From Tetraselmis striata (Eukaryota > Chlorophyta > Chlorodendrophyceae > Chlorodendrales > Chlorodendraceae), in NCBI GenBank assembly GCA_006384855.1, contig VCJN01001053.1, forward strand, positions 1 through 64,000: a stretch of 64,000 nucleotides of DNA. Direction: 5' to 3'. Under the pieces are notes generated by a model. It was not told the DNA's origin and did not search any database. It saw only the letters and a list, made by a program, of their open reading frames with translations. Of this stretch, positions 32,681-44,634 are shown piece by piece; position 1 is the first letter of the stretch, and each line of letters opens with the position of its first letter. The position numbers and the translations under genes were made by a program.

Positions 32681-33820
32681 CCCATGTATATATAGCGAGT
32701 ATAAGGCCGCTTACGCAATGAAAGAGTATTTAGGTGTTTTAGTATTTTGTGATCAAAGTACTCCAATACGTACCGCCGCGGCGCCCCCGACGCAATCCTT
32801 CTTTTCTAGTATTTGATAGTACTTGCTTACGTAGTCTCGGGTAATCTTTTGATGAAAATACTCTCTCGGCGCACAAAAAAGTTTTTTGAGCATAGTAATA
32901 ACGATTGTATTACTGGTTCGGACTCCCAATTGCCGGACTGCGGGGCGGGTGCGGTGCTTGCTGATGAATCACAAACCCGTCGGGCTGCGGTTGCTGCGTG
33001 ATATCCTGTTAAGACGTCAACATATCGCCTTCTATTCCGGCCCTCTCCAACCCTCGTTGGTCAACGTACTCGTGGCGAGCATGAGTGCGTCCCCGCCCGT
33101 GGCATACATGCAGCGGACGGAGATGGCATTGGCATACAACATAGCGCCCGCTACGGGCGCGGCTGACGAAACGCCATTTGACAAGAACGTCGGCCCCGTC
33201 TCGCCTGCTGAGGCGCATGTTGTTGACCCTAGGAATGATCTCGAGGATGACAGCCACTGCAAGGGAGGCGGCGTTCGCGGCCGCGGGCGGGAGATGACGA
33301 CGTTGGAGGCGATCTTGTATGCCCGGGCCGAAACGAAGTCTACCAGCGAGGCGCGACCCGCGACGAGGGAAAAGAGTCGCTCATGATCGCCATGTACAAG
33401 AAAGAAGCTGAGGAGATGGAGGTCGTAGCCTTACTGCTGGCGCCGGCGCCGGCTGCCACAGGGCAGCGAGCGGTCACTCTAGATTAATTCAAACTCATTT
33501 CAAATCCGGCAGAAAATATCAAAATGCCGTGGCTCGGATTCCGTTAGGCGGTACGAGTATTTCAGTACATTTAGGTATTTGTTGGGCTCCCGAGGCAATG
33601 TTGAAATACTGAAATACTGAAATACTAGAGCCGATTGCGTAAGTGGCCTAAGGTATTAAGTAACAGTAACTATTATTACATGTGCTGGCTACAACATTCA
33701 AGAATTCTACACAGAGATCCAGAAGAAAATTCAGCTACTGGCCACCAAGGGCGGGAACCGCCATGGCAGCCACCGACCATGCATCGCCACCCGCCACCCG
33801 CCGCTCCACGCAGTAGGGAA
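32681..33820. other. Unassigned sequence
   Basis: AT-richer than its surroundings at 32690-32900. A 166-codon plus-strand ORF (32886-33386) shows no motif I know. Repeated 'gaaatactgaaatac' lies near 33600. Confidence 0.3.
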
Positions 33821-34135
33821 GCTCCCCCCAACACACAATCCCGGGGCACTCAAATAGCGGCACTAGGCCGAATGTGAGCTTGACGCGCCGAGGGGAAAGG
33901 AGCTTCGAGGAGGTCTTGCAGCAAGGAGTCAGCGGAAGTGGGGGGGGGGGGGGTTCAACCAAGAACGGGGCGCCACGGGCGGGTAACCGACGCGGACCTC
34001 CCACCCCCAAATTCGCCGCCTGCTCAATCGCGTCCCCGTCCGCCGAACCGGTTCCTTGGCCAAGAGCTCCCTCCCTAGCACAGCATCCCGGGCCACTCCA
34101 GTAGCGGCAATATGCCGAATGTGGGGTGGAAGCGC
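33820..34135 (+). repeat. Pair of diverged direct repeats around a G tract
   Basis: agctccccccaacacacaat with gcactcaaatagcggcacta (33822-33870) corresponds to agctccctccctagcacagc with ccactccagtagcggcaata (34063-34110), about 242 bp apart. A 14-nt G run (33940-33953) lies between them. No coding content is recognised. Confidence 0.4.
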
Positions 34136-37018
34136 CTACATGATTGGAAGGGAGAGGGTGCTCAATGAACTGCGAACGGGGAGTTGACATGGCTAGCAAC
34201 GACACAAGACGCCGGTGTCCGGCTCGCATTGCTCCCCCGCGGCAGTGGCAGCACAGGCGGCGCCAAGGCTACCAAGGTGCCACCCGTGCACGAGCCCCGC
34301 CCCCAACCCCAGCCGAGAGTGGAGGGGGAGGGAGGGTTCGCGATTCAAAGGGCCGAGGACGGTCGTCGGGTCCACCCAGGCAGTGGATTGATGGGGGGAT
34401 TGGGAGTGGGGGATTGGATGGGTGGGCGTTTCGGTATTTAGGTATTAAGGAATCGTTACTACACCCCTGCACATAAGTTTGGGGTCCCTTTTCGGCAGTC
34501 TCAAGACTTCAGAAGTTTAGGGTACCTGAACGTAGGGTATATGAGATGAAACCCTGGAATCTCAGAAGGTTTTATAAGACATGCATGACGAGAGGCTCAA
34601 ACCGAAGCGTAAAGACATTTGACTAGAGTGTCACGCTGCACTTGGTGCGTGGATGGGCGTCGCCTGCAACTGCACCAAAACCAGGGCCGGTATCACGCAC
34701 ACGCCGACGCGCGTGAATGGACAACCAAACGGCGGGATGATCATGAACGCGTGAGGAAATACATTGGCGAGGGACTCGGGTGCATTTGGTTGGGGTGCAG
34801 CCGTGTGGGCGGCGGCTAGTACATGTGTTGCGATACTGACATGGCATCAGTGTTGGCCACGCTCAGCAACACCCCCTTGGCTTTAAAACGCCATAACTTC
34901 TCAGGGGTTGCTCAGAAAATGTTTTAAAACTACCACGCAATTCCTCGTTCAAATCTGCATCGAAAGCAACCTTTCAAAATAAAAAAACGGATTTTTTGGG
35001 GCCCCGGAAAAATCCCCGAAGATGATCATCCAAGTTGCCCCTCACTGCCTCATGTCCCCACCCATGTCGGGCGCGTGGCTTTGCGCCAAGTGCGTGTCTA
35101 AGCCCCATACTCGGTTGCGCGAGATTGTTATGTGTGTGGATGACCACGGACCACCAACAATTGGCATGTGCCGCCTCCTAGCGATACACACATCTACCAG
35201 CCAATACAAAATGCCATTTTCCACAGCATTTTTCAAGGAATTTCATATTAATTAAAGTCCACGCCCCTACCGCGCCACCCCGCCCACGAAACGGTGCAAC
35301 TGGCATTCCACCACGCGCCCCCATAGTAGAGCATTGCCCTACGCCAAGGGGGGCATCGAGCGCCTCTCCTACGTGCGTTCGCCACAGAAACAACAGCATT
35401 TTCACCCCATAACCGCTCGCCATAGTGGCCAACTTGTCGTTGGGGTAGGTGTCATGTCGTGCCTATAGCGGCATGCTTTCAGTGGCCTACACGCACGATG
35501 TGTGCAACTTATGTCAAGGGCCGTATTCACCGAGTTTGGTGCGACGAGTGCCGCTATTTCCATCGGTTTTGGACCCTTGGCGCAACCCACAATTTTCTAG
35601 CGCCAACGCATCATGCACTGATTTCGCGTTTTTTTAAGGGCGCGCACAAATGGTCGTCTTGTCGCGCGGGTGGGTATATATAAAGCGCAGAATAGGCGTT
35701 TGCCCGAACTATTCCCACTGTAGTTAGCATGTATGCACATGCAGCCGGCGTTATCCTCGCCCATGCATGCGCTTTGCGATCGAAAATGGAAAACCCGGAC
35801 TTATGTGGAGGGGTGTATAAGAATAATGAAATTCGCTGAGCGGAGCTCCACAATCTCAGCATTCCGTAGTAGTGCTTATGAAACTCCCTGCTGAATTTTT
35901 GTTTTTACATCCGGGCTTAATCCTGTTAAAACATATATGAAACTCCCTTCTGAATCGTTACGGTACTCGCGATCACAGCCGTTTGACGCACTCGCAACAG
36001 GATCTGACGTCCGATCTCGTTAAAATATTGTCAGCAGTGGGTAGTGGCAGTCGTAAGCCGGAAGAGGCATATGATGTTATTTTTAAATAATAACGCCGCT
36101 GCTCCGATGCAAAGTCTATTACGACGACGACGTACCGCCCGTGCGGCCGCGCTACATGTCGATACTACATGGAGCCACTGTATATTATTATATGATATTC
36201 TTATTTCGCGCTTTTAATAATATAATACGGCGGGCTTTACGTTTTTTGTTATTTTCAGTAAGGATGGATGGACAGGGTACAGATTCACTACACATAGTCG
36301 CTAGTCGCTTTTATTTTGGTGATTTCCGATATCGCCTTCTGCTGCTAGCTCATGTAATTATTGTAGTCGCTAGTATACACCCAGCATAACGCAGTAAAGG
36401 GTGTACTCTCGTCGCTATACAATACAGTCAGTACTGTGCATGTACCAGTACCTGTACCTGTAAGGGCGAGTCCCAGTACTGGCGGTAGTACGTGACGAGG
36501 GGGGCGGCATGGCGCGCGCATCACCGTCAGCATGGCAGCGCGACGACCTAGTCGCTGTATATCGCCGATGTCCCAGGGCGAGCTTTTAGCGCCGACCGTC
36601 GCCCGCGGCCGCTATTAATTATAGTACTGGTACCCGTACGATGACCCAATATTATAGTAGCGACATGATACTGCTGCTCGCATAGGCAATTTACGGCGGT
36701 GCAAGTACTGGACTACTGGTACGAGTACGCTAAGCGCCTGCAGCGCCGCCCGCCGCCCATCAGGCGCCACGCTGCGGGTAGCAGCGTTTACCTGTAAGAG
36801 CGGGAAAAGACGGAAACGGTCGGAAGTGGAACACACCATTCCCACTCGCTTAGCCAGTTCGCGCTCGACAGCAACCCGCATCTACTACCTTGATCAACAG
36901 ACTGTGTACACGAACTTCCCTCCACTGCTATCTATAGTCTGCTTCCTACTCTGGTATAAACAAGGCTCTTCAAGCACCGTCGCACGCGGGGTGTACAACC
37001 TGAGGAGCTCTGCCAAGG
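34136..37018. other. Unassigned intergenic DNA
   Basis: No coding family recognised on either strand. One copy of the short GGCGATATCGGAAAT-type repeat is at 36319-36357. Composition shifts repeatedly between GC-rich and AT-rich. Confidence 0.3.
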
Positions 37019-37093
37019 TTGCCATTTGTCTCACGAGCGCGCCCTGCGCTGCGCCTTATAAGCTTCCAGCAGTGCGGACCTTCACTGATAGCC

Positions 37094-37531
37094 ATGGGCA
37101 GGCCAAGCCTTGAGCAGCACGCTGAGCGTCGAAAATCGATCCACGGCGAGAAAGTGTCTGGGAGCTTTGAGCCAAGCCGAGGCCAAGACAGCGCGATGTC
37201 TGCGGGCTTCTCGCAGTTAGACACTGGTACCTGTAGCGACCGCCGACGGAGCTGCTCCAACTACAGCGACGAGGGCCGTGCATCGCTACACAGATACGCA
37301 AGCCGGCGATCTCAAGAGATCGAGGAGATAAACCAGGCTGTCTACAAACCTGCATCTTCGACTCCCGTGACCTCGTCAGAGGCTCTTGTCCATCGGTTCC
37401 GAGCACAAACTGATGCCCAGTTCCTCACCTGTCGGAACCTGGAGTCGTTCCTCGATGCCCCACCCACGCTGACGCAGAAGGCGGCGCCACTACCCTGGAC
37501 ATTTTTCGACACAGGGCGAAGAGGTGTTTGA
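37094..37531 (+). CDS. Candidate protein-coding exon, unrecognised (145 codons)
   Basis: An uninterrupted frame from ATG at 37094 to TGA at 37529-37531; the frame is open upstream to 37019. Composition is Ser/Arg-rich with YSDEGRASLHRYASRRSQEI and IEEINQAVYKP. The end ..LPWTFFDTGRRGV matches no family I know. A TGTAA poly(A)-type signal lies about 85 bp after the stop, as is usual for green-algal genes, and an AG acceptor-like site (cttccag at about 37066) precedes it. It could be a terminal exon of a host gene or a transposon accessory ORF. A chance ORF cannot be excluded. Confidence 0.3.
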   Translation: MGRPSLEQHAERRKSIHGEKVSGSFEPSRGQDSAMSAGFSQLDTGTCSDRRRSCSNYSDEGRASLHRYASRRSQEIEEINQAVYKPASSTPVTSSEALVHRFRAQTDAQFLTCRNLESFLDAPPTLTQKAAPLPWTFFDTGRRGV

Positions 37532-38149
37532 GAGACTTCTAGCTCAAGCGGCGATGCTGTATAAACGCTTGGGGTACACTGATTGGTGCTCCCTTAGGCA
37601 CAATTGTGGTGTTGGGTTGTAAGATTGTTCGTTGGAATATCAGAATACCTGCTGCTCACAGTCTTCGTGCATACAACTGCGAACTCGTAGACGCTGCTTC
37701 CCCTACTTCCCGTGCTGCTGCTGCTGCTGCTGCAATGCCAGGCGCTGGATTCGTGCGTCACTGAGTCTGAGCTATGCAACTCGTATCGGCACCGCACCAT
37801 CTAGCTGTCTCAACTCCGTAACGTCAGGCTGCTCATCAGTTTCCTCTGCTGGACAGCCGACAGCACTGGGACGACGGGCAGCCTTTTTATTCGTGCTGAA
37901 AGACTTGCGTAACGGGCGGCACGTAATCCTTAGTGCCGGCGGGTACTGGTAGTCGCCACAGGCGGCTATGTGACAGTATAGATGCTACATGTAACTGATG
38001 CTGAGATTAAGAGCGATTGAGAGCAACTGGCGATTAAGAGCACGACAAAATTAAACAGCAGCACGACTGCCGTGCTGGAGATCCAATTTTTGCGGCTACT
38101 AATTTGTTATTGTTTTACATGAGTGCTTTAATATATACCCACTAAAAAT
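37532..38149. other. Unassigned sequence with (CTG) trinucleotide run
   Basis: A gctgctgctgctgctgctgc run at about 37713-37733. No recognised gene. Confidence 0.3.
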
Positions 38150-39268
38150 GTAGCTAAAAGAAGTTGTGAAAGGTTGCCAGCAAAAGAGAGAGACATAAGC
38201 ATGAAACCAAGGGTTAAGCAGGCCAGGGAGCCTAGAACCAAGGAAGAGCCATGAGAACCAGGAGGTCACCAAGTCACCAAGGCACCAAAGGGTCCAGGGA
38301 AACACTAAAAGCCAAGGAACGAGCAGGGAAAAATCCGTAAGGGGAACATGAAACCAATGGGGACCACCGCCTAGGGGTGGGCCATCAGCCGCGGCGAGCG
38401 GTGCGCTTCCAACCGATGACCCGGATCATAGCAACACAGGCTGACGAGCGACGCGACGCAGGTACATGCGCAGGAGCACCATCACGTGCCGCGCGCGCCG
38501 CCGCGACCCTACCAAGAACGTTGTCTGCATGCGCCATGTCGATGAGAAAGGAGAAACGGCGGCGTCATGCAGACACATAGACGGAATCGGCCGATTTCCT
38601 GGCCCGTGTGCGTGTGGCTAGCTTTTTGCGAGCTCCACCAAGAAGGCCTCAGCGTGCGGGGCCAGCGAGCCGAACTCGGAGACGGCGGAAGGAACAACGC
38701 AAAGCATGCCGGCGGCGTTTCGGACACCCTCGTCATACTTTTGGATTTTGTGGCGCTTTGCGGCCCGCAATGCAGTCGTTGGATCCGAGCTTGGCACGCC
38801 GAGGATAGGGGCAATGTTGGCATCGACTACATAAAGCAATGGTGTTCCAGCCGCGGATACCACCATACCCAAAAAGCCCAACATCGGCATGCCGGCCGTC
38901 GCTGCCCTTCGGAAGAGAAACAAGCACCGGCGGGTCCGTGAGGATCTAGACATCCACGCATGGGGCGGACTTAACGTCGTGGCAAACGTCGGAAAGGCCA
39001 AGTGCCGCCCACTCGGGTGCGGCGTGATTGGAGTCGCCCAAGAGCAGCGTGCCACGTGACCATCGTACGCGACCGCCCACGCCGAAGGAGTGAACTTCAC
39101 GCCGGCAGCCTCAAAACGGGCCAGCATGCCTTGTACCGAGAAGGAGCAAAAAGCACAAGGGTAGGGCTCGCCGACGGAGAGGACAGGAGCCGCCAGAAGG
39201 CCGAATGGGCGGCAAGCGGCACCGCGGAACATGGAATCGTAGTAGTACTTGGGGGAACGCTCACGGAC
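38150..39268 (-). mobile_element. LINE family A, 5'-truncated copy 3
   Basis: Minus strand. From 39232 the frame reads FRGAACRPFGLLAAPVLSVG and the Cys-rich CAFCSFSVQGML, then the endonuclease block (PTTALRAAKRHKIQKYDEGV) near 38780. The 3' UTR ends at about 38130-38150 with a diverged ctcatgtaaaaca tail. Similarity to the long copy stops sharply at 39268 (cacggact followed by unrelated text), the 5' truncation point. Frameshifts separate the blocks. Confidence 0.8.
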
Positions 39269-39599
39269 TACTAATCCGACTACTAATCTTTATACAAATA
39301 GAGACAATATTATGTATGTATATACTCGCATACGTATTGGTTTGGATTACGAAAGCGTAAATAACAATAAACTACCGATAAGTACAACATTGCGGGCAAC
39401 GTAAATAAAGATGCTTCCTAAAGCGCACTACTACAAGTACGCAAGAATGCGCACCGCCTCCATCATGTCTCGAATCTCGCGGAGTTGGTGGCGGTGCAAC
39501 TCATACCACTGCGGGCGGCGCGCATGAGGAATCACCACCGTTAAGTGCTTGGGCCATGATATTGATAGGAGTGGGAGTTCCGTCTACTAGGTTGACGAA
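39269..39599. other. AT-rich unassigned sequence
   Basis: No coding region. It has lower GC than its neighbours. Confidence 0.3.
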
Positions 39600-39760
39600 A
39601 TTCCGAAATTGAAATTGAAGTTGTTTACAACGCCTAGTCTGCTGCATCCACCCGCTCAGACTGAGTCGTTCTTAGGACCTGCTATCTCTAACCACAGTGG
39701 GAAACACTAAGTGTTATCACAGCTCAAGCTATCGGCCATCCTCCTTTATTTCCTAGCCCC
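39600..39760 (-). repeat. Dispersed repeat R1, copy 2
   Basis: The reverse complement of the R1 text: tatctctaaccacagtggga, ctcaagctatcggccatcct and gaaattgaaattgaag. Same order, opposite strand, relative to 11085-11345. Confidence 0.45.
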
Positions 39761-39939
39761 TCCTCCTCCAGTGGGCTATAGCTAAGACAGCAGCGCCCCC
39801 TGCTGACCCTACCTAAGTCAGACCCATCCCATCCAGTGAGAGCTCAGCAGGCACGCTAAGGCAGCCGGAGGCGTCCCGCTTGCTGCTACTGAGGTGTGAT
39901 GGGGGAGGGGAGCTAACCGGGATAGCTGCATGGTGCTCA

Positions 39940-41280
39940 GTATTTATGTACCGCTGAGCCGGCTAGCTTGGTGGGTTGGGGGGCTACAATGCCCTCCATC
40001 TCTAATATTTTTGGCACAGTATCCTGCGTTTAATGGCATGATGCTTCGTCTCGTGCGGGTACCAAGCCCGTGGGTCGGGCGATACACCGTCTGTAATACT
40101 TTCGGGGAAAGTGCTGGTAAATTCGAAACCATGCATCCGGGTGTATCGGCTAAAAACTTCCGTAGTTCTTGTGTTGAGGCTCTGATAGTCGTGGGCGTGC
40201 GTCCGGCTTGGGGTTGGGTGCCTTGGCGGCGGAGAGCATCCGCCGACGGCCCACCTGCAGTTGCAAGGGGTTCGTCCGGCGCGGGGGGCAACGGGGGCGG
40301 TGAGCCTCTGCCGCGAGCTGGGCCATGCGGGACGCCTTGGCTGGTGTCCTGGCTGTGAAGGATTTCTCAAGGGGGGGCGGTGGCCTCCGAGGCATCTCCT
40401 GTCGCGGTGGGGGCTTGGGCTGCGGCCGGTGGAGCCGGCTCGGGGTGCGGGGCTGGATCGACGCTTGTCGCCGGCTGATCGACTTCCGGTGGCGAGTCGT
40501 CGCCGGCCATCTCCGTGTCTTGAGGGGCTGCCGCGGCCGGGTTGTGGGCCGCTTGTCGCTGGCTAGTTGGTGGTGGCGAGAGCTCCCGGGGGAGCTGACC
40601 GTGGTGCATCGCCGACTGGGCGGTTGTAGTCGGCGCCGGTTGGTGAACAATCGCCATCCTCTGCCACCCATACATGTAGGTGCATGGTACTGGCTGCGAC
40701 GAGTTTCGCGTCAGATCCCGTGTTAGTGGCGAGGCCAGCTCTGCTCACCCCTGCCGGAGCGGCGGCAGCCGGCATATGGGCGTGTCGGGTAACCGCCCGG
40801 ACGTCGTGAGTTGATGTGTATACCCCAAGCTTGGGGCCGAGGGTACGGATCGGGTTCAGAAACATACGGCTGCGGCGCAGGTCGACCCCCGTCGCACGGT
40901 TGCGGGTCGCCAGATCGTTGAATAGCATGGCGACTTGTGTGGCACAGTCGCTACCAAGGGGAAGATCGATTGGGGGCTGGCGGGACTGGCGGCTCAAAAC
41001 GCGGAGGAGACGGCGGACAGTACATGGGAGTCGGGTGCCTGTGATTTTTTCGCGGCAATGTTTGTTGGGATCTTGGGGGGTTGGCCTCTGCCGCTGCGCG
41101 GCGCATCGATAGTGGCGCCGACCGCAGCCTCCTATTTCTCCTCGGGTCTGCTGATGTCCATGTTGGTTGTAGTGATAGTCTCATGTGGAGCCTGCTCTTC
41201 ACGCCTCTGTGGGCGTTGGCCGGCAGTTGGCCTGGTGGTGGGTCGTCCGGTCGTCGGGTTGTCCACCGTTTCACAGGAGT
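39940..41280 (-). pseudogene. Degenerate minus-strand ORF, unrecognised
   Basis: Overlapping minus-strand frames (41274-40951, 40997-40563, 40675-40150, 40291-39944) could form one broken protein: a Pro/Arg-rich start, then VAMLFNDLATRNRATGVDLR and LNPIRTLGPKLGVY, then a Pro/Ala-rich tract (AAAPQDTEMAGDDSPPEVDQ), a basic stretch and STQELRKFLADTPG. The mix recalls ORF1/gag-like proteins of retroelements, but no diagnostic motif is present. Confidence 0.25.
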
Positions 41281-41799
41281 ACACTATCATCACCAATAGA
41301 GCCGCGCCGGCTCGCCCGGATTTAGTACATACGCAGTACTTCGCCCGATGTTAAGGGCCGCCTGGAAAGTGAGAAGTAATCCCGAATAACTTGCGCACTT
41401 CGTAGCAGTGTCAATGGGCCCTGAAACACCGCGGCACTACAAGTACTCTACGTAGAGTCCACGCACGCGCTACGATTGCTTGCTGCGCTGCTGCGCTGCT
41501 GCGCTGCTGCGCTACTGCGCTACTAGTACATGTACTCATGCCGCAGTGAGCGCGGGGCAGCGGACGGTAGCTCGCGGGCCTCAGTCGTCGCATCAGTAGA
41601 ATTAGCAACAGTGAGCGCGCGCGATGGGCATTGGCCGGGCCGCCGAGAGCGGATTGCTGCTCACGGGGGTGGCGGCGGCCAGCTCAATTCTACCACATAC
41701 ATCTCAGCGGTGCATGCGCCGCGGCACGACTACGCGGCAGCACTCGCGTCGTGCGCAGTAGGACATGAAAGTAAATAGGGAAAACAGTGTACAAGAAAG
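41281..41799. other. Unassigned sequence with (GCTGCGCT) repeat
   Basis: ctgcgctgctgcgctgctgc repeats at about 41483-41525. No gene recognised. Confidence 0.3.
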
Positions 41800-41950
41800 A
41801 AAAAGTAAGTAAAGTTCGCCCCGGGATATCGGCCGAAGCCACCAAAGCACTTGACCTCTTGCGCCAACTGCAGTCGTAGGTCTGGCATAGCCCCTTCGAC
41901 CATTGCGTCATTCGATCCCCGCAGGGCTAATGCATCAACCAGGTAAACCC
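41800..41950 (-). repeat. Short dispersed repeat, SINE-like, copy 2
   Basis: The reverse complement of the repeat at 62797-62947: aaagttcgccccgggatatc, gcgccaactgcagtcgtagg, ggcatagccccttcgaccat, agggctaatgcatcaacc. A tRNA-like ggaatcgaacccgcccggg stretch follows at 41990. Confidence 0.5.
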
Positions 41951-42660
41951 GGGAGAGGCCGGGCCGATATTGCCGAAATACATTGACCAGGAATCGAACC
42001 CGCCCGGGACCTCTCGAACACAATTCTGACTTTATTAGTAGAACACGGTCAAACTTGAATTTTACAAAATATGATGCAATCTTGAGCAGTGGCAGATTGC
42101 AAAACAGGGCGTAATCGCAAAACATGGTGCAAATTGGGATATAGCAAATTGCATAACATGGTTTAGACGGCCGGTGGAATAGCCCGTTCCTATATAAGCG
42201 GCGCTCCGTCGTCGCATCATCCGGTGGGGCGACGACATGGCCACAAACCAACGCGCCGCCAAGATGCGTGACAGGCGATGACAGCATGGCGAGGATCCGG
42301 CAGGCTGCACCAAGCAACACGGACGCCCATAGTAACCGCCGCAAATGCGCGTGGTGCGGCGGATCGGCGCAATGGGGCGCCAATGTAAGCCGTACTGCCG
42401 ATACGGCACGCGCGAAGGGGCGCCTACTGTCTCATATCGCCGCTTCGGCTCGCCCGCGGCGAACAGCAAGCACATCGAGCATCGGTTGGCGGCAGCAATT
42501 GTGGGCGGGTGCACCGACGACCCGCCTTACCGCACGATGTTCCAGTGAGTCGCATGCCGGAATCCTTGCACTGCCTGGGGGCGCCGGGAGGGGGTCCCCA
42601 ATTGCGGCCGGGGCACGGGCCGGCTATTGCACCATGTTTTGCAAAAATCCGGCGGGTTTG
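41951..42660. other. Unassigned sequence with recurring 'TTGCACCATGTTTTGCA' motif
   Basis: The motif occurs inverted near 42107-42130 and forward near 42635; a related form is at 43384. No coding region is recognised. Confidence 0.3.
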
Positions 42661-42665
42661 ACCAT

Positions 42666-42694
42666 GAATTCACACACGATTGGTGTGTGAATTC
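42666..42694. repeat. 12-bp perfect inverted repeat with 5-nt loop
   Basis: Arms gaattcacacac (42666-42677) and gtgtgtgaattc (42683-42694), loop gattg. A 21-nt G run follows at 42711-42731. It is too short to assign a role; no T-run terminator follows. Confidence 0.8.
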
Positions 42695-42710
42695 GAAGAA
42701 GGGCAGATTT

Positions 42711-44389
42711 GGGGGGGGGGGGGGGGGGGGGTATTTGTAGTCCCACACGGCGATGCCGTTCATGGAGGCCGGCGCGGATCACGTGAGCATCTGCGAGACG
42801 CACGGGGCGGCGAAGCGGCCTCAGGGGGCGGAGTTAACATATATACGTGGGACGCAGGAAGCAATTGATGCGTGTACAACGCCGCCAGGCTGACCCCTAG
42901 CGGAAGGGAAGGCGCACCATGGAGTTTATGCCGCCCGAGAACGAGTGCTACCTCACGGTACCCCCCCCCCCCCCTCCCGGTTGATGTGCCAGCATCCCGA
43001 TTACTTGGCGCTGCAAGAATGCCGCGTTACTCATGTCCCTGGCCCATTGGTGCATATTTAGTGGTACGCCGCTAAGCATGGGCTGGCCTCGCGCCTAGAG
43101 GGCATCACCAGCTTCACGCTCAACAGCGTGCGCATCTCACTATGATACGGGACACAACGCCTCTTCATGTCTGAGCATCGCGCCGGCGCATGGCGGCGTG
43201 ACGGGAAGCAGTTATTGGATGTGGACGGGTGCAGGGAACGACCGGCCCCCGGTCCCGGTGATGAGAGGCCTTCCCTTTGGAGAGGAGTTAAGGTTGGGGG
43301 TGGGGGGGGGGGGGGGAGGGGAGGCAAATCCGGCCCCACCTCAGCCACAGGAGGGAGACTGGACGGCGAATAAAGTTATACTTGTACCATGTTTTGCAAT
43401 TGTCCCAAGTAAGTATAAAATGTCGGCGGCTACTGAAGCGGCTAGCATTTGAAATTTGAAATTTCCTACAGCTTTGTTCCCGCGTAGTCGCTGGTGCTAC
43501 ATGGGCCAGCCGACTTATGGCCCGACCACACGAACTCGCATATAGGGTATGTTGCATGTTGTCGTTGCACATAGCGTGAGGCCTTTTGAAGGCCATGTCC
43601 CGAATCTAACATGCGGAACCCGCCTCCTTTTTGTTTCTTTTATATTTTTGTAATCCCCCTCCTAGACCCTACCCAAATCCTTCTTCTCTCTGGCGGACGT
43701 TCCTCGTGCTTGTTAGGGCCCCATACATACAAACCCGCCAATCTCACGCATACTGATAACCGCCGCCTGCTATCCCGGAAGGTGCAGGTAGGACGCCCCC
43801 ACGGACGCTCATTCCCCTTCCGGCCCTTCCCCAGTAGCAGAGCTGCGACGCTCCGGCTGAGGCAGCCGAGGCGTCCCGCCGGCAGCTCCGCAAGTGCTGG
43901 GCTCGGGGGTGGTCGGGGTAGCTGCGTGGCTGGCCTACCCCAACACGATGTTGGCCTCCGCCGGGGAGAGGCGGGGGCTGTTGTGAGGCGCGTCGCGAGT
44001 TGCGCCCGTGAACCGAGATACCGCTCCCTCAAAGATGACGGCCAACCGCTGCACCGAAGTGCATGCCGCCCCGCCGTCGCCCATGGCGCGCCGCTCCGGC
44101 AGCGCGCCGCCCCGCTCTAGGCGGAGGATCAATCCGCATGGCAGCCGGGCTCGCCGCTATTTCCGGCGCCCGTTCAGTAGACGACGCCGCCCCCCTCACG
44201 ACGCATCACTATAAAACGGGCGTCTTCCGACGAATATCGCCGCCACAACGGGTGATGCAGTGATATCAACGGCCTTTTATACTGCAAGTGTGTACCGCTC
44301 GATGCATCGTGTAAATCCGCTAAGTGGCCAAAACGCAACATCACAGATGCGGCCGCGTGGCGGAGTATCGAAGTATGGAGTCGTACATG
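42711..44389. other. Unassigned sequence with several G/C runs
   Basis: G or C runs at 42711-42731, 42961-42974 and 43302-43316. A stretch at 43855-43940 (gcagccgaggcgtcccgcc, ggtagctgcgtggc) resembles 39858-39930. No recognisable gene. Confidence 0.3.
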
Positions 44390-44634
44390 TATGGACGCAT
44401 ATGGACGCGTTACGACGCGATAGGATACCATGCATCCAGACCCCGCACATTAGCGATGATGGCGACTGCGGATTATACATGTAAAAGTAGAAGGTACATA
44501 GCTTTAGCGACTAAAGATCAGTCGCAACTCGACTCGTACGACAGAGGGGATCGCGCGGCGCGAAGACGCGAGCCTTGGCTAGTCTACGGCGCTACTTGTT
44601 ATACTCATGCTCATATCCACTAGTATCTCGTCAC
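44390..44634 (+). repeat. Direct repeat R2, copy 1 (left of LINE insertion)
   Basis: About 245 bp from tggacgcatatggacgcg to ctagtatctcgtcactg. It matches 45600-45856, including cgcacattagcgatgatggc and gcgcggcgcgaagacgcgag. Non-coding. Confidence 0.65.
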
